A DNA stretch of 64,000 nt from Streptomyces netropsis (GTDB lineage Bacteria > Actinomycetota > Actinomycetes > Streptomycetales > Streptomycetaceae), in NCBI RefSeq assembly GCF_014203545.1, contig NZ_JACHJG010000009.1, positions 248,001-312,000 of the forward strand, read 5' to 3'. The position numbers and the translations under genes were made by a program. This document shows positions 35,051-44,019 of this stretch, piece by piece. Within the stretch, counting starts at the first letter, position 1; every line of letters starts with the position of its first letter. The notes under the pieces are model-generated. The model was not told the DNA's origin. It made no database searches and worked only from the letters and a program-made list of their open reading frames with translations.

Positions 35051-35887
35051 TCAGCCGTCCTCGCCGGAGGCGACCGGCTTGCCGCCGATCACGTCCGGGC
35101 CCGGGGCCCGCTCCAGCTCGTGGCTGAGCTGCTCGAGCTCGCTGCCGCCCGCCATCTGGCGGGTGAGCTCGTCGAGGGCGATCTCGGACTTGGCGTGGCT
35201 GCCGGCCATCGCACCGCGCTTGAGCAGCACGAAGCGGTCGCCGACGAGGTAGGCGTGGTGCGGGTTGTGGGTGATCAGGACCACGCCGAGGCCCGCGTCC
35301 CGGGCCGCCGCCACGTACTTGAGGACCACACCGGACTGCTTGACGCCGAGCGCCGCCGTCGGCTCGTCGAGGACGAGCACCTTGGCGCCGAAGTAGACGG
35401 CGCGGGCGATGGCCACGCACTGCCGCTCACCGCCGGAGAGCGTGCCGATGGGCTGGTCGACGTCGCGCAGGTCGATGCCCATGCGCAGCAGCTCGGCGCG
35501 GGTGGTCTCGCGCATCCGCGCGGCGTCGAGGCGCTTGAAGGGGCCGACGCCCTTCGTCGGCTCGGAGCCGAGGAAGAAGTTCCGCCAGACGGGCATCAGG
35601 GGCACGACCGCGAGGTCCTGGTAGACCGTGGCGATGCCGCGGTCCAGGGCCTCGCGGGGCGAGCCGAGCCGGGTCTCCTCGCCCTCGATCTCGAAGGTGC
35701 CGGCGTCGTGCTGGTGCAGCCCCGCGATGATCTTGATGAGGGTGGACTTGCCTGCGCCGTTGTCGCCGAGCACGCAGGTGATCTCACCCGCGTGCACCTC
35801 CAGGGAGACCCCTTCGAGGGCACGGATGTTCCCGTAGAACTTGCTGACGTCCGTCAGCTCGACCAGCGCGCTCTGTGTGTCGCTCAC
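35051..35887 (-). CDS. Sugar ABC transporter ATP-binding protein (single NBD, FrcA-like)
   Basis: The 278-residue ATPase has Walker A GDNGAGKST, signature LSGGERQ, Walker B VLVLDEPTAAL and switch His in LITHNPHHAY. Carbohydrate uptake class 2 ATPases usually carry two NBDs; this is the single-domain FrcA-like type. It overlaps the permease by four bases. Confidence 0.9.
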   Translation of the reverse strand: MSDTQSALVELTDVSKFYGNIRALEGVSLEVHAGEITCVLGDNGAGKSTLIKIIAGLHQHDAGTFEIEGEETRLGSPREALDRGIATVYQDLAVVPLMPVWRNFFLGSEPTKGVGPFKRLDAARMRETTRAELLRMGIDLRDVDQPIGTLSGGERQCVAIARAVYFGAKVLVLDEPTAALGVKQSGVVLKYVAAARDAGLGVVLITHNPHHAYLVGDRFVLLKRGAMAGSHAKSEIALDELTRQMAGGSELEQLSHELERAPGPDVIGGKPVASGEDG

Positions 35888-36936
35888 TTCGTCGCCTCCG
35901 CCCGCTTACGGACCCACGCGTTCAGCAGCGTCGCCAGCAGCAGCATCGCGCCCAGGAAGAACTTGAACCAGTCCGGGTCCCACTGGGCGTAGACGATGCC
36001 CTTGCTGGTCATGCCGAAGATGAACGCCCCGACCGCGGAGCCGATGGCCGAGCCGTAGCCGCCGGTCATCAGGCAGCCGCCGATGACGGCCGCGATGATG
36101 TAGAGGAGTTCGTTGCCGACGCCCTCGCCGGACTGCACCACGTCGTAGGACATCAGCAGGTGCTGACCGGAGACCCAGGCGCAGAAGGCGACGGCCATGT
36201 ACAGGCCGATCTTGGTGCCCTTGACGGGGACGCCCACGGCGCGGGCGGCTTCGGAGTTGCCGCCGACCGCGAAGATCCAGTTGCCGACGCGGGTGCGCAG
36301 CAGCACCCAGGTGGCCAGGGCCACCAGACCGAGCCACCAGAGGATGGTGACCTGGAGGTCGACGCCGCCGATCGTCAGGTGCGAGGCGAAGACCGCGCGG
36401 GCGGAGTCGAAGCCCTCCATGTCACCGATGGTCTTGGTGGAGACGGTGCCGCTGATGAGCTTGGTGAAGCCCAGGTTCAGACCGGTCAGCATCAGGAACG
36501 TGGCCAGCGTGATGATGAAGCTGGGCAGCTTGGTGCGGGTGAGCACGAAGCCGTTGAAGAAGCCGACGGCCAGCATCGTGAGCAGCGAGACACCGGCGCC
36601 GACCCAGACGTTGGCCGTCATCTGGTAGCTGAACATCGAGGAGACCAGCGCGGCGCTGGTCACCATCACACCGGCCGACAGGTCGAACTCGCCGCCGATC
36701 ATCAGCAGCGCCACCGGGACGGCCATGATGCCGATGGTCGAGGACGCGTACAGCACCGTCGACAGGCTGGACGCCTGGAGGAAGCTGTCGGCGACGGTCG
36801 AGAAGAAGACGAAGACGGCCACCGCGCCGACGACCGCGCCGAGCTCGGGGCGGCCGAGCAGCCGGCGCAGGTGGGAGCGGTGCGCCAGCCGCTCGTCGGG
36901 CGCGTCCTGGACGGGCGCGGTCGCGGGCGCGCTCAT
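35884..36936 (-). CDS. Sugar ABC transporter permease (RbsC/XylH-like)
   Basis: A 350-residue protein with about ten hydrophobic segments and the RbsC-type GGEFDLSAG loop and AVGGNSEAARAVGVPV coupling loop. It overlaps both neighbours by four bases (ATGA), indicating tight coupling in the binding protein-permease-ATPase operon. Confidence 0.9.
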   Translation of the reverse strand: MSAPATAPVQDAPDERLAHRSHLRRLLGRPELGAVVGAVAVFVFFSTVADSFLQASSLSTVLYASSTIGIMAVPVALLMIGGEFDLSAGVMVTSAALVSSMFSYQMTANVWVGAGVSLLTMLAVGFFNGFVLTRTKLPSFIITLATFLMLTGLNLGFTKLISGTVSTKTIGDMEGFDSARAVFASHLTIGGVDLQVTILWWLGLVALATWVLLRTRVGNWIFAVGGNSEAARAVGVPVKGTKIGLYMAVAFCAWVSGQHLLMSYDVVQSGEGVGNELLYIIAAVIGGCLMTGGYGSAIGSAVGAFIFGMTSKGIVYAQWDPDWFKFFLGAMLLLATLLNAWVRKRAEATK

Positions 36937-37943
36937 CGCGTACCCCGCTTCGTGTACTCGGCGAGGGTCTTGGCGTCGTCCTTGGTGACGATCTGCGGAC
37001 CGGTCAGGACGGGGCGGCCGCCGCCGAGCATGTCGCGGTTGTAGCGGTAGAGCCAGAGCAGGTCGACGGCCTCGTAGCCCTGGAGGTAGGGGTCCTGGTC
37101 GACGGCGAAGCCGAGCTTGCCGGACTGCAGGGCGTCGGCGACCTTGGCGTTGAGGTCGAAGGTGTCGACCTCGGCCTTGCTGCCGGCCTGCTCGGCGGCC
37201 TTGACGGCGGTCGGCGCGAAGGGGGCGCCGAGGGTGACGACCGCGTCGATGTCCTTGTCGGACTGGAGCTTCGCCTCGATGGACGACTGCACGTTGGGCA
37301 TGTTGGTGCCCTCGACGTAGAGGTTCTGCAGGTCGCCCTTGAAGGTCTTCTTCACGCCGTCGCAGCGCTGCTCGTGGCCGACGTTGCCCTGCTCGTGCAG
37401 GACGCAGACGGCCTTCTTCTTCCCGCGCTCGTTGAGCTGCTCGCCGACGGCCTCGCCCGCGATCACCTCGTCCTGGCCGATGTGGGTGAGCGCGCCGAAC
37501 TCCTTGGACTTCTCGGAGCCCGAGTTCACGGTGATCACCGGGATGCCGGCCTTCTTCGCCTTCGCGATGACGTCCTTCATGGCGTCGGGCTTGGCGAGGG
37601 TGACGATCAGGCCGTCGACCTTCTGGTCGATCATGGCCTGCACGTTCTGGGCCTGCTTGTTCCCCTCCACGTCGTGGGAGTAGAGGAACTTGATGTTGTC
37701 CTTGACCGCCGCCTGCTTGGCACCGTTCTGGACGATGTCCCAGAAGGTGTCGCCATCACCCGAGTGGGTGACCATCGCGAAGGTCCAGCGGGGCGTGTCG
37801 ACCGCGGCGCGCCCCTGGGCGGCCTTGGCGGCCCGCTCCTCCGCGCGCTTGCCGCCCGTAGCGCTGCACCCCGCCAAGGTGGCGCCGAGCACCGCTGCCA
37901 GCACGGCGCTCACCGCACGTACGCCTGTCCGAACCCTTGCCAC
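36933..37943 (-). CDS. Sugar-binding lipoprotein of the ABC importer
   Basis: This 336-residue protein has a signal peptide ending in the lipobox LAGC and a type I periplasmic-binding fold (Peripla_BP_4: MVTHSGDGDTFWDIVQNGAKQA; AMIDQKVDGLIVTLAKPDAM; VNSGSEKSKEFGALTHIGQDE). GTG at 37943 was chosen because GAAGGGG lies 9 bases upstream and the signal peptide then has normal length. The sugar is not readable. Confidence 0.88.
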   Translation of the reverse strand: MARVRTGVRAVSAVLAAVLGATLAGCSATGGKRAEERAAKAAQGRAAVDTPRWTFAMVTHSGDGDTFWDIVQNGAKQAAVKDNIKFLYSHDVEGNKQAQNVQAMIDQKVDGLIVTLAKPDAMKDVIAKAKKAGIPVITVNSGSEKSKEFGALTHIGQDEVIAGEAVGEQLNERGKKKAVCVLHEQGNVGHEQRCDGVKKTFKGDLQNLYVEGTNMPNVQSSIEAKLQSDKDIDAVVTLGAPFAPTAVKAAEQAGSKAEVDTFDLNAKVADALQSGKLGFAVDQDPYLQGYEAVDLLWLYRYNRDMLGGGRPVLTGPQIVTKDDAKTLAEYTKRGTR

Positions 37944-38127
37944 GAGGACTTGCCCCTTCTCACTGTCTGTCACGGTGCGGCCGGACCCCGTTCCCGCGAG
38001 CCCAACCGCCCAAGTATCCGTCACCATCCGTCACCGCTGACCGCCGGGGCTTCGCCGGGGTCCTCCGCGGGGCTGTTTGCGTGTGGCAGGAGTTCTAGTG
38101 GCGGGCGACACACCACGTCAAGACTTT

Positions 38128-38151
38128 GTCAGAACATTCTTACGAACTGAC
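38128..38151. promoter_or_regulatory. Dyad in the promoter of the sugar importer
   Basis: GTCAG (38128-38132) and CTGAC (38147-38151) flank two GAAC half-sites in an AT-richer patch, about 185 bases before the binding-protein start and downstream of the GntR gene. It is a candidate operator or -35 region. Confidence 0.35.
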
Positions 38152-38215
38152 CCATCGGCGGAGCCATGACCTCCGCTTTTACGGACGGAGCCCGGAAGGC
38201 ACCGCACGGCACGCC

Positions 38216-38965
38216 CTAGGGACGGACGAGAAGCTGGAAGTCGAAGGCGTAGCGCGAGGCACGGTAGAGATGTGAGCCGAATTCCACCGCACGACCCGTG
38301 TCATCGAAGGTGGTCCGCTCCATCGTCAGCAGCGGCGCACCGGTCGGCTCGGCGAGCCGCTCACCCTCCTCGGCGGTCGCGGCGCGCGCGCCGACCGTCT
38401 GCCGGGCGCTGTGCAGCGTGATGCCGGCCGAGCGCATCAGGCGGTAGAGCCCGGTCTCCTCCAGCACGTCACCGCCGAGGTCGAGCAGCCCGACGGGGAG
38501 GTGGTTGCGCAGATGGGCCATGGGCTCGCCGTGTGCGAGGCGCAGCCGCTCGATGTACACGACGTCGGCACCCTCGGCCACCCCGAGCGCGGCGGCGACC
38601 CGGGCGGTGGCGGGCTCGACGGAGTTGCGCAGCACCCGGGTGGCGGGCTGCTGGCCCGCGGCCTCGAGGTCGTCGTAGAGGCTGCTGAGCTCCAGCGGCC
38701 GCTTGACCTGGCTGTGCACGACCTGGGTGCCCACGCCGCGGCGGCGCACGAGCAGGCCCTTGTCCACGAGCGTCTGGATCGCCTGCCGGACGGTGGGCCG
38801 GGACAGCCCGAGCCGCGCGGCCAGCTCGATCTCGTTGCCGAGGAGGCTGCCGGGGGCCAGCCCGCCCTGTTCGATCGCGGCTTCGAGCTGCTGGGACAGC
38901 TGGAAGTAGAGCGGGACCGGGCTGCCGCGGTCGAGGGTGAACTGGAGAGGTTGCTGCTTCGCCAC
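38216..38965 (-). CDS. GntR/HutC-family regulator with UTRA domain
   Basis: The 249-residue protein has an N-terminal winged helix (PLYFQLSQQLEAAIEQGGLAPGSLL; LGLSRPTVRQAIQTLVDKGLL) and a C-terminal UTRA sensor (VVYIERLRLAHGEPMAHLRN; VEFGSHLYRASRYAF). It precedes the importer operon in the same direction, with a 272-bp gap, and probably controls it in response to a sugar or sugar phosphate. Confidence 0.87.
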   Translation of the reverse strand: MAKQQPLQFTLDRGSPVPLYFQLSQQLEAAIEQGGLAPGSLLGNEIELAARLGLSRPTVRQAIQTLVDKGLLVRRRGVGTQVVHSQVKRPLELSSLYDDLEAAGQQPATRVLRNSVEPATARVAAALGVAEGADVVYIERLRLAHGEPMAHLRNHLPVGLLDLGGDVLEETGLYRLMRSAGITLHSARQTVGARAATAEEGERLAEPTGAPLLTMERTTFDDTGRAVEFGSHLYRASRYAFDFQLLVRP

Positions 38966-39281
38966 GAAGGGAGCGTAGCCGTAGGACCGGATGACGGATA
39001 GTCCGGAGATCCGGTTGTCCGGACATGCACGGAGGCCCGATACGCAGGGTGATCACGACGGGCCGGCCTCACACGTGCGGGTGAGGGTCCCGGGGCAGCC
39101 GGAGAACGTCGCCGTCCGGGAGAACCGGGGCGGGCGCACGGAGGGCGGCGAAACCCGCCGTGACGAGGCGGCCGGAGAGGTGGCGGCGGCCTCCTCCACC
39201 GAGGAGCGCGCCCGGGCGCAGCCGGACCGCGCCCGGGACGAGCTCGAAGGATCCGTCGTCGGACCGACGGCACACCAGAGG
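38966..39281. promoter_or_regulatory. 316-bp gap with TCCGG repeats before the GntR gene
   Basis: GTCCGG (39001-39006) and CCGGAC (39019-39024) form an inverted repeat with a further TCCGG between them, 35 bases before the GntR start: a likely autoregulatory operator. The rest of the gap shows nothing recognisable. Confidence 0.45.
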
Positions 39282-40481
39282 TCAGAAGCTGACGGGCAGT
39301 CGGTGCGGGCCGCGGATGAGGAGGCCTTCACGCCAGGTCAGCGCGGCGGGGTGGGCGTCCAGCGCCAGGTCCGGGCAGCGCTCCAGGAGGGACCGGACGG
39401 CGATCCTGGCCTCCAGGCGGGCCAGCGGCGCCCCCAGGCAGTAATGGATGCCGTGTCCGAAGGCGACGTGACCGCGTGCGTCACGGCGGATGTCGAAGCG
39501 GTCCGGCTCCGGGAACCGGGCGGGGTCCCGGTCGGCGTCGGCGAGGGCGGGGAGCACGAGTTCACCGGCGGGGATGAGGGTGCCACCGATCTCCAGGGGT
39601 TCGGTGGTGAAGCGGAACGTGGGCGTCTCGACCGGCCCGTCGTAGCGCAGCATCTCCTCGACGGCGTTGTCCAGCAGCCCGAAGTCGGCCCGCAGGTCCG
39701 CCAGCTGGTCGGGGTGGGTGAGCAGCGCGAGGACACCGTTGGAGATGAGGTTGACGGTCGTCTCGTGGCCGGCGACGAGCAGTATCCAGGCCATGCCGAG
39801 GAGTTCCTCGGGGGAGAGCCGGTCGCCGTCCTCGTCCGTGGTGCGGATCAGCGCGCTCATCAGGTCGTCGCCGGGCTCCTGGCGCTTGGCGGCCACCAGC
39901 TCGGCGAGATAGGCCGCGACCTCCGCCGCCGCCTCGCGCTTCTCCTGCGGCGGTGCGGAGCCCACCACCGTGTTCGACCAGCCGCGGAAGGCGTCCCGGT
40001 CGAGGGACGGCACGCCGAGCAGTTCACAGATGACGCCCATGGGGAGCGGGAAGGACAGCGCGTCGACCAGGTCGGCACGGCGGTCCGGGGCCACGAGCAT
40101 CGCGTCGATCAGCTCGTCGGTCATCTCCTGCACCCGTGGGGCCATCGCCTGGACCCGCCGCGGGGTGAACTCCTTGGTGACGAGCTTGCGCAGCCGGGAA
40201 TGGTGCGGCGGGTCGAGGTTCAGCATGTGCGGGCCCGCGGCGACGAACGGCAGGGAGAAGCTCTCGGAGGCGTGCCGGATCTCCTTGGACAGCCGGGGGT
40301 CGTTGAGCATGGCGCGCACCTCGTCGTGGCCGACGACGACCCAGGCGTCCGCGCCCTCCGGCATCCGCACCCGATGCACCGGCCCTAACGCGCGCAGCTC
40401 CGCGTAGACCCGGTACGGATCGCGGGCGAACTCCCCGCCCATCCCCGCCAGATCGACTATGTCGCCCGTACTTGTACCCAT
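39282..40481 (-). CDS. Cytochrome P450
   Basis: The 399-residue bacterial P450 has the I-helix LLVAGHETTV, K-helix EEMLR (ExxR), and haem-ligand loop FGHGIHYCLGAPLAR with Cys near residue 348. It resembles CYP107/CYP105-like actinobacterial enzymes. ATG at 40481 follows GAGGAGGG. No ferredoxin or reductase gene is adjacent, and it is about 6 kb from the NRPS cluster across sugar-uptake genes, so a link to the cluster is unsupported. Confidence 0.93.
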   Translation of the reverse strand: MGTSTGDIVDLAGMGGEFARDPYRVYAELRALGPVHRVRMPEGADAWVVVGHDEVRAMLNDPRLSKEIRHASESFSLPFVAAGPHMLNLDPPHHSRLRKLVTKEFTPRRVQAMAPRVQEMTDELIDAMLVAPDRRADLVDALSFPLPMGVICELLGVPSLDRDAFRGWSNTVVGSAPPQEKREAAAEVAAYLAELVAAKRQEPGDDLMSALIRTTDEDGDRLSPEELLGMAWILLVAGHETTVNLISNGVLALLTHPDQLADLRADFGLLDNAVEEMLRYDGPVETPTFRFTTEPLEIGGTLIPAGELVLPALADADRDPARFPEPDRFDIRRDARGHVAFGHGIHYCLGAPLARLEARIAVRSLLERCPDLALDAHPAALTWREGLLIRGPHRLPVSF

Positions 40482-40538
40482 GGGTGGACCCTCCTCGGTT
40501 GACCGGGTCCTCACATTAACGGGCGCACCCTCGTCGGA

Positions 40539-41267
40539 TCATCGTCGATACGCGGCCTCCGGTCGGGCGTCGGGGCCGGTGCCGAAGGTGTCGTCGGGGT
40601 CGAAGGGGTCGGGGGAGACGGGGTGTTCGAGGTCGGCGCCGGGATCGGCCGCGTCGGCGAGGCGGCCGAGGAGGTCGGCGGCGCGCTTGGCGACGGTGTC
40701 CCGGTCGCCTTCGGAGAGCACGGAGCCCATGGCGCAGGCGACGGCCCCGGCGGCGATCCACTCGGGAGCGCTGTCGATGGTGATGCCGCCGGTGGGCAGC
40801 AGCGCCGACTGCGGCAGGGCGGCCCGGATGTCCTCGATCCAGCCCGGGTGATGGGCGGAGGCGGGGAAGAGCTTGAGGGCGTCGGCGCCCAGCTCCAGGG
40901 CCCGGACGATCTCGGTGGGGGTGGAGACGCCGGGGAAGACGGGGACGCCGTAGCGGTGTCCGGTGCGGATGACCTCGGCGTCGAGGCTGGGCGAGACGAG
41001 GAAGCGGGCACCGGCCTCGACCGCCATCCGCGCGGAGGGGGCGTCCAGCACGCCGCCCGCCCCGATGAGGGCCTCGTCGCCGACCTCGCGGGCCAGGGTG
41101 GTGACGACCTCCAGGGCGAACGGCGTGGCCAGCGATATCTCCAGGCTGGTGATTCCGGCGGAGAGCAAGGTGCCGGCCGTCGCCGTGGCCCGGTCGTAGC
41201 TGTCGCCGCGGACGACGGCGAGGACGCGCTGTGCGAGCGCGGCTCCGGTGATCTCCCAGCGGTACAC
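40539..41267 (-). CDS. KDPG/KHG aldolase-family protein
   Basis: The class I aldolase fold is shown by VLAVVRGDSYDRATATAGTL, LEISLATPFALEVV, GAGGVLDAPSARMAVEAGARFLVSPSLD and the Schiff-base Lys in ALKLFPAS. It would cleave 2-keto-3-deoxy-6-phosphogluconate or a related acid. The C-terminus carries an extra acidic tail of about 30 residues. GTG at 41267 begins the conserved domain; the longer upstream frame looks non-coding. No partner dehydratase or kinase is adjacent. Confidence 0.82.
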   Translation of the reverse strand: MYRWEITGAALAQRVLAVVRGDSYDRATATAGTLLSAGITSLEISLATPFALEVVTTLAREVGDEALIGAGGVLDAPSARMAVEAGARFLVSPSLDAEVIRTGHRYGVPVFPGVSTPTEIVRALELGADALKLFPASAHHPGWIEDIRAALPQSALLPTGGITIDSAPEWIAAGAVACAMGSVLSEGDRDTVAKRAADLLGRLADAADPGADLEHPVSPDPFDPDDTFGTGPDARPEAAYRR

Positions 41268-41707
41268 GGCAGTTCGCCGCCCTTCTCGATGTGCGTACGG
41301 TGTCGATGCGATGGGTGCGAGGTACGGGTCCGAGCGGGGTCCGAGCGGGTCAGGGTACGGCCCATCGGGCCCAACGGGGTGGTCCGGACGTGGTGTTCGA
41401 CGGATCCGAGGGCCGTTCCGGGCTTCGGCGAGGCCCGTCGGCGGCCCGCGGAGGCCGGTGCGGGAACGCCCGGGGGTCAGCCGCCTGTGCGGCGCGTGCC
41501 GCCCGAACTCCCGTCCCGAGCGGGGAGGACGGCGGTCCCGGCGGGTATGCGGAGCACGACCTCGCGAGTCATCGCTTCCAGGTCCCTCATCACCGATGCC
41601 ACGAGCGCCTCCCCGAACGTCGTCCCCTATCAAAACGTTAACGGGAGGCGCTGACAATCGGACCCCGAGTGCCGCCGGCGCCGGGACGGGTCAGCGGGGG
41701 GAAGCAG
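41268..41707. other. Gene-free 440-bp gap
   Basis: The open frames here are arginine- and proline-rich shadows without ribosome-binding sites. An AT-rich patch at about 41628-41642 containing AAAACGTTAACG may be the promoter or operator for the aldolase. Nothing else is recognised. Confidence 0.4.
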
Positions 41708-41743
41708 GAGAGTCCCGCCACCGTGGGCGGTGGCGGGACTCTC
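41708..41743 (-). terminator. Strong hairpin terminator after the RNase gene
   Basis: A perfect 15-bp stem (41708-41722 with 41729-41743) and 6-base loop lies 38 bases beyond the stop codon of the ribonuclease gene. Confidence 0.8.
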
Positions 41744-41781
41744 GTGTCGATCGTTCACGGGACCACCGTGGGTCCGCGCTT

Positions 41782-42201
41782 TCAGCAGGTGCGGTCGACC
41801 AGGTCGAAGGTGGCGTAGTGGTCGCCGGTGTAGTAGTCCTCCTGGCTCTTCTGCCCGGCGACGATGCGGCGGGCGCCACGGTCCGGGGAGCCGGGGGTCT
41901 TCACCGTGTACTCGTGGTAGTAGCCGCTGGACTGCTTCGGCAGGACACTCTCGCGGTTGGAGAAGACGGTCCCGTCCTTCGGGTACGGGAAGGGGCCCCC
42001 GGCCTCGATCAGGCGCAGGGTGTCGTGGGCCTGCGAGGGCAGGTCGGAGTAACAGATGTCGCCGACGATCTTCATGGCGACCGTCGAGTGGACCGTCGGG
42101 GCGGCGGTCGCGGCCGGGGCGGCGACGGCGGTGCCGAACAGGAACGTCGAGGCCAGAACGGCGAGAGCGGCGGTACGCGCGATGCGGTGGGGGGTTCTCA
42201 T
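41782..42201 (-). CDS. Secreted guanyl-specific ribonuclease (RNase Sa family)
   Basis: After a signal peptide (ALAVLASTFLFGTAVAAPA) the mature protein of about 97 residues is a close relative of RNase Sa. The catalytic set is present: Glu in YYHEYTV, Arg in GARRIVAG and His in TGDHYATF, plus the terminal disulfide cysteines (DICYSDLP and DRTC). It cleaves RNA 3' to guanosine. ATG at 42201 gives a normal signal peptide; ATG at 42228 is an alternative. No barstar-like inhibitor gene is seen nearby. Confidence 0.92.
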   Translation of the reverse strand: MRTPHRIARTAALAVLASTFLFGTAVAAPAATAAPTVHSTVAMKIVGDICYSDLPSQAHDTLRLIEAGGPFPYPKDGTVFSNRESVLPKQSSGYYHEYTVKTPGSPDRGARRIVAGQKSQEDYYTGDHYATFDLVDRTC

Positions 42202-42347
42202 GACGCCAGCATGGCGCGACGGGTACATGTCACGTCAACGCTGATGATCAACTGTTTCCCAGGTGTTCACGGCATCCCCCGGGTGTTCACTACATCCGGA
42301 AGGCGGCCTTTCGTTCCGTGCGGGAATTGCAGGCGATTTACCCCTGA

Positions 42348-42362
42348 GGCAAAACTTTTGCC
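42348..42362. promoter_or_regulatory. Palindromic operator before the XRE-cupin gene
   Basis: GGCAAAA-C-TTTTGCC is a perfect 15-bp palindrome 30 bases before the start codon, with a further GGCAA half-site just after it. It is a probable autoregulation site. Confidence 0.6.
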
Positions 42363-42392
42363 CCATAGGCAAGAGAGGGCTATACCGGAGCC

Positions 42393-43037
42393 ATGAGCCA
42401 GTTGCCCGACCAGCCCGACGCGCCGCCCGACGGCCACGCCGACCAGCTGCCCGACGTCGCCCCGCGACTGCGGGCCCTGCGCAAGCGCAGCGCGCTGACG
42501 CTGGAGGCCGCCGCGGCCCGGGTCGGCCTCTCCCCCGCCCACCTGTCGCGGCTGGAGACCGGCCGTCGGACGCCGTCGCTGCCGATGCTGCTGGCGCTGG
42601 CCCGCACCTATGGAACGACGGTATCCGACTTGCTGGGCGAGGTGCCCGCGGAGCGGGACCCGATCGTGCGGGCGGACCGGATGGAACCGCAGGAGGCGGG
42701 CGGCTGGACGTACTGGCGGGCCGGCGGCTCGGGCCGGGCCATGCAGGCGCTCCGGCTGCACGTGCCGGCGGTCGGCGGCCAGGACGAGCTGGTGCGGGTG
42801 CACGCGGGCGAGGAATGGCTGTACGTCACGAAGGGTCGGCTCAGGCTGACGCTCGGCGAAACCGTGCATCTGCTCGGCCCGGGCGACTCCGCCCACTTCG
42901 ACTCCCTCACCCCGCACCGCATCGCCGCCGCCTCGCACGGCGGGGTGGACCTGCTCTTCATGCACACGCTGATGCAGAGCGGTGTGGCCGAGCTGTGCCT
43001 CGGCCACGCCGCACCGACCCGAAGGGGAATGCCATGA
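42393..43037 (+). CDS. XRE-family regulator with C-terminal cupin
   Basis: The 214-residue protein joins a lambda-repressor-type helix-turn-helix (LRALRKRSALTLEAAAARVGLSPAHLSRLETG) to a cupin_2 sensor (VHAGEEWLYVTKGRLRLTLG; LGPGDSAHFDSLTPHRI). Such regulators often govern small-molecule uptake or catabolism. It overlaps the next gene by four bases (ATGA). Confidence 0.88.
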   Translation: MSQLPDQPDAPPDGHADQLPDVAPRLRALRKRSALTLEAAAARVGLSPAHLSRLETGRRTPSLPMLLALARTYGTTVSDLLGEVPAERDPIVRADRMEPQEAGGWTYWRAGGSGRAMQALRLHVPAVGGQDELVRVHAGEEWLYVTKGRLRLTLGETVHLLGPGDSAHFDSLTPHRIAAASHGGVDLLFMHTLMQSGVAELCLGHAAPTRRGMP

Positions 43038-43231
43038 GCGACGCCGACCTCACGCGCGCCACCACCGACGACACAACGACCCACAGCCCGCGCGGCGCCA
43101 CGGAACGCAAGCGGAACGAGGAGGACCGGGCCCCGATGGGCATGACCATCCGGGTCTTCATCTACCTGGTGGCCGTCCACTTCATCGTCGCGTTCTTCTT
43201 CCTGATCTTCTGGCTCGCCGGGGCGGAGTGA
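43034..43231 (+). CDS. Small single-pass membrane protein (DUF6126-like)
   Basis: The 65-residue protein has a polar N-terminus (RGATERKRNEEDRAPMGM) and one C-terminal transmembrane helix (VFIYLVAVHFIVAFFFLIFW). It is translationally coupled to the XRE-cupin regulator. The family name is from memory and tentative; the function is unknown. Confidence 0.75.
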   Translation: MSDADLTRATTDDTTTHSPRGATERKRNEEDRAPMGMTIRVFIYLVAVHFIVAFFFLIFWLAGAE

Positions 43232-43315
43232 CACGCGCGGCCCTCGCGCCGCACGGCACGATCTTCTGGGAGCCTGGTCGTCGGTACCGGTCGGCCACAC
43301 CCGGGAGGCGGAGCC

Positions 43316-43978
43316 ATGGCGCGTACGGCTGAGGACGTTCTGGCGGACGCCGTGCGCCGGTCGGCGCCGGGTGACGACGCGAACAGGCTCGTGCCGCTGA
43401 TCGAGGCGGGCGCGGCGCCACGGGAGACCATCGCCGCCTTCGCACTGGAGCAGCACCACATCATCACCGGCGACCGGGGCAGTTTCCGGCGGCTCGCCGA
43501 GCGGGCCGCCGGCACCCATCCCGCCGTGGCCGACTTCTTCACGTCCCTGGTCCGGGGCGAGGACGTCGCGCTGGACCGGCTCGGCGCCCTGGCGGGCGCC
43601 TGCGGGCTGGACGGGACGGCGGTGCGGGCGTACGAACCGCTGGCCGGATGCCAGGCGTATCCCGCGTACACGGCCTGGCTGGCGCTGCACGCCGAACCCG
43701 CCGACGTGGTCGTGGCACTGACCGCCAACTTCGCGGCGTGGGGCGGCTATTGCGCCACCGTCGGCCGGGCGCTGCGCCGTCACTACGGGTTCGACGACGC
43801 CGCGTGCGGCTTCTTCGACTTCTTCGCCGAGCCCGCGCCGGAGGGCGTGGAGCGGTCGGCGGCGGCCGTCCGGGCGGGCCTCGCGGCCGGGCTGGTCTCG
43901 GAACGGCTGGCGCATCGCTACGGACGTCTGCTGCGGGACTACGAGCTGATGTTCTGGAACACCCTCGCCGGCCCCTGA
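43316..43978 (+). CDS. TenA/haem-oxygenase-fold protein
   Basis: A 220-residue all-helical protein with FALEQHHIITGDRGSFRRL, PLAGCQAYPAYTAWLALHAEPADVVVAL and FAAWGGYCATVGRAL, resembling TenA/thiaminase II proteins including a Cys in the usual catalytic region. GGGAGG precedes ATG at 43316. It may belong with the XRE-cupin gene upstream; the substrate is unclear. Confidence 0.65.
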   Translation: MARTAEDVLADAVRRSAPGDDANRLVPLIEAGAAPRETIAAFALEQHHIITGDRGSFRRLAERAAGTHPAVADFFTSLVRGEDVALDRLGALAGACGLDGTAVRAYEPLAGCQAYPAYTAWLALHAEPADVVVALTANFAAWGGYCATVGRALRRHYGFDDAACGFFDFFAEPAPEGVERSAAAVRAGLAAGLVSERLAHRYGRLLRDYELMFWNTLAGP

Positions 43979-44019
43979 TCCGGTCCGCGAGGCGTCATGG
44001 GCCGCTATACGGTGGCGAC

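Noticed and set aside
39282..40481. P450 as a member of the NRPS cluster
   Set aside because: Separated by about 6 kb of sugar-uptake genes in a different unit; no shared regulatory element.
41268..41707. N-terminal extension of the aldolase to 41657
   Set aside because: The extra 130 residues are Arg/Pro-rich without family similarity and without a ribosome-binding site.
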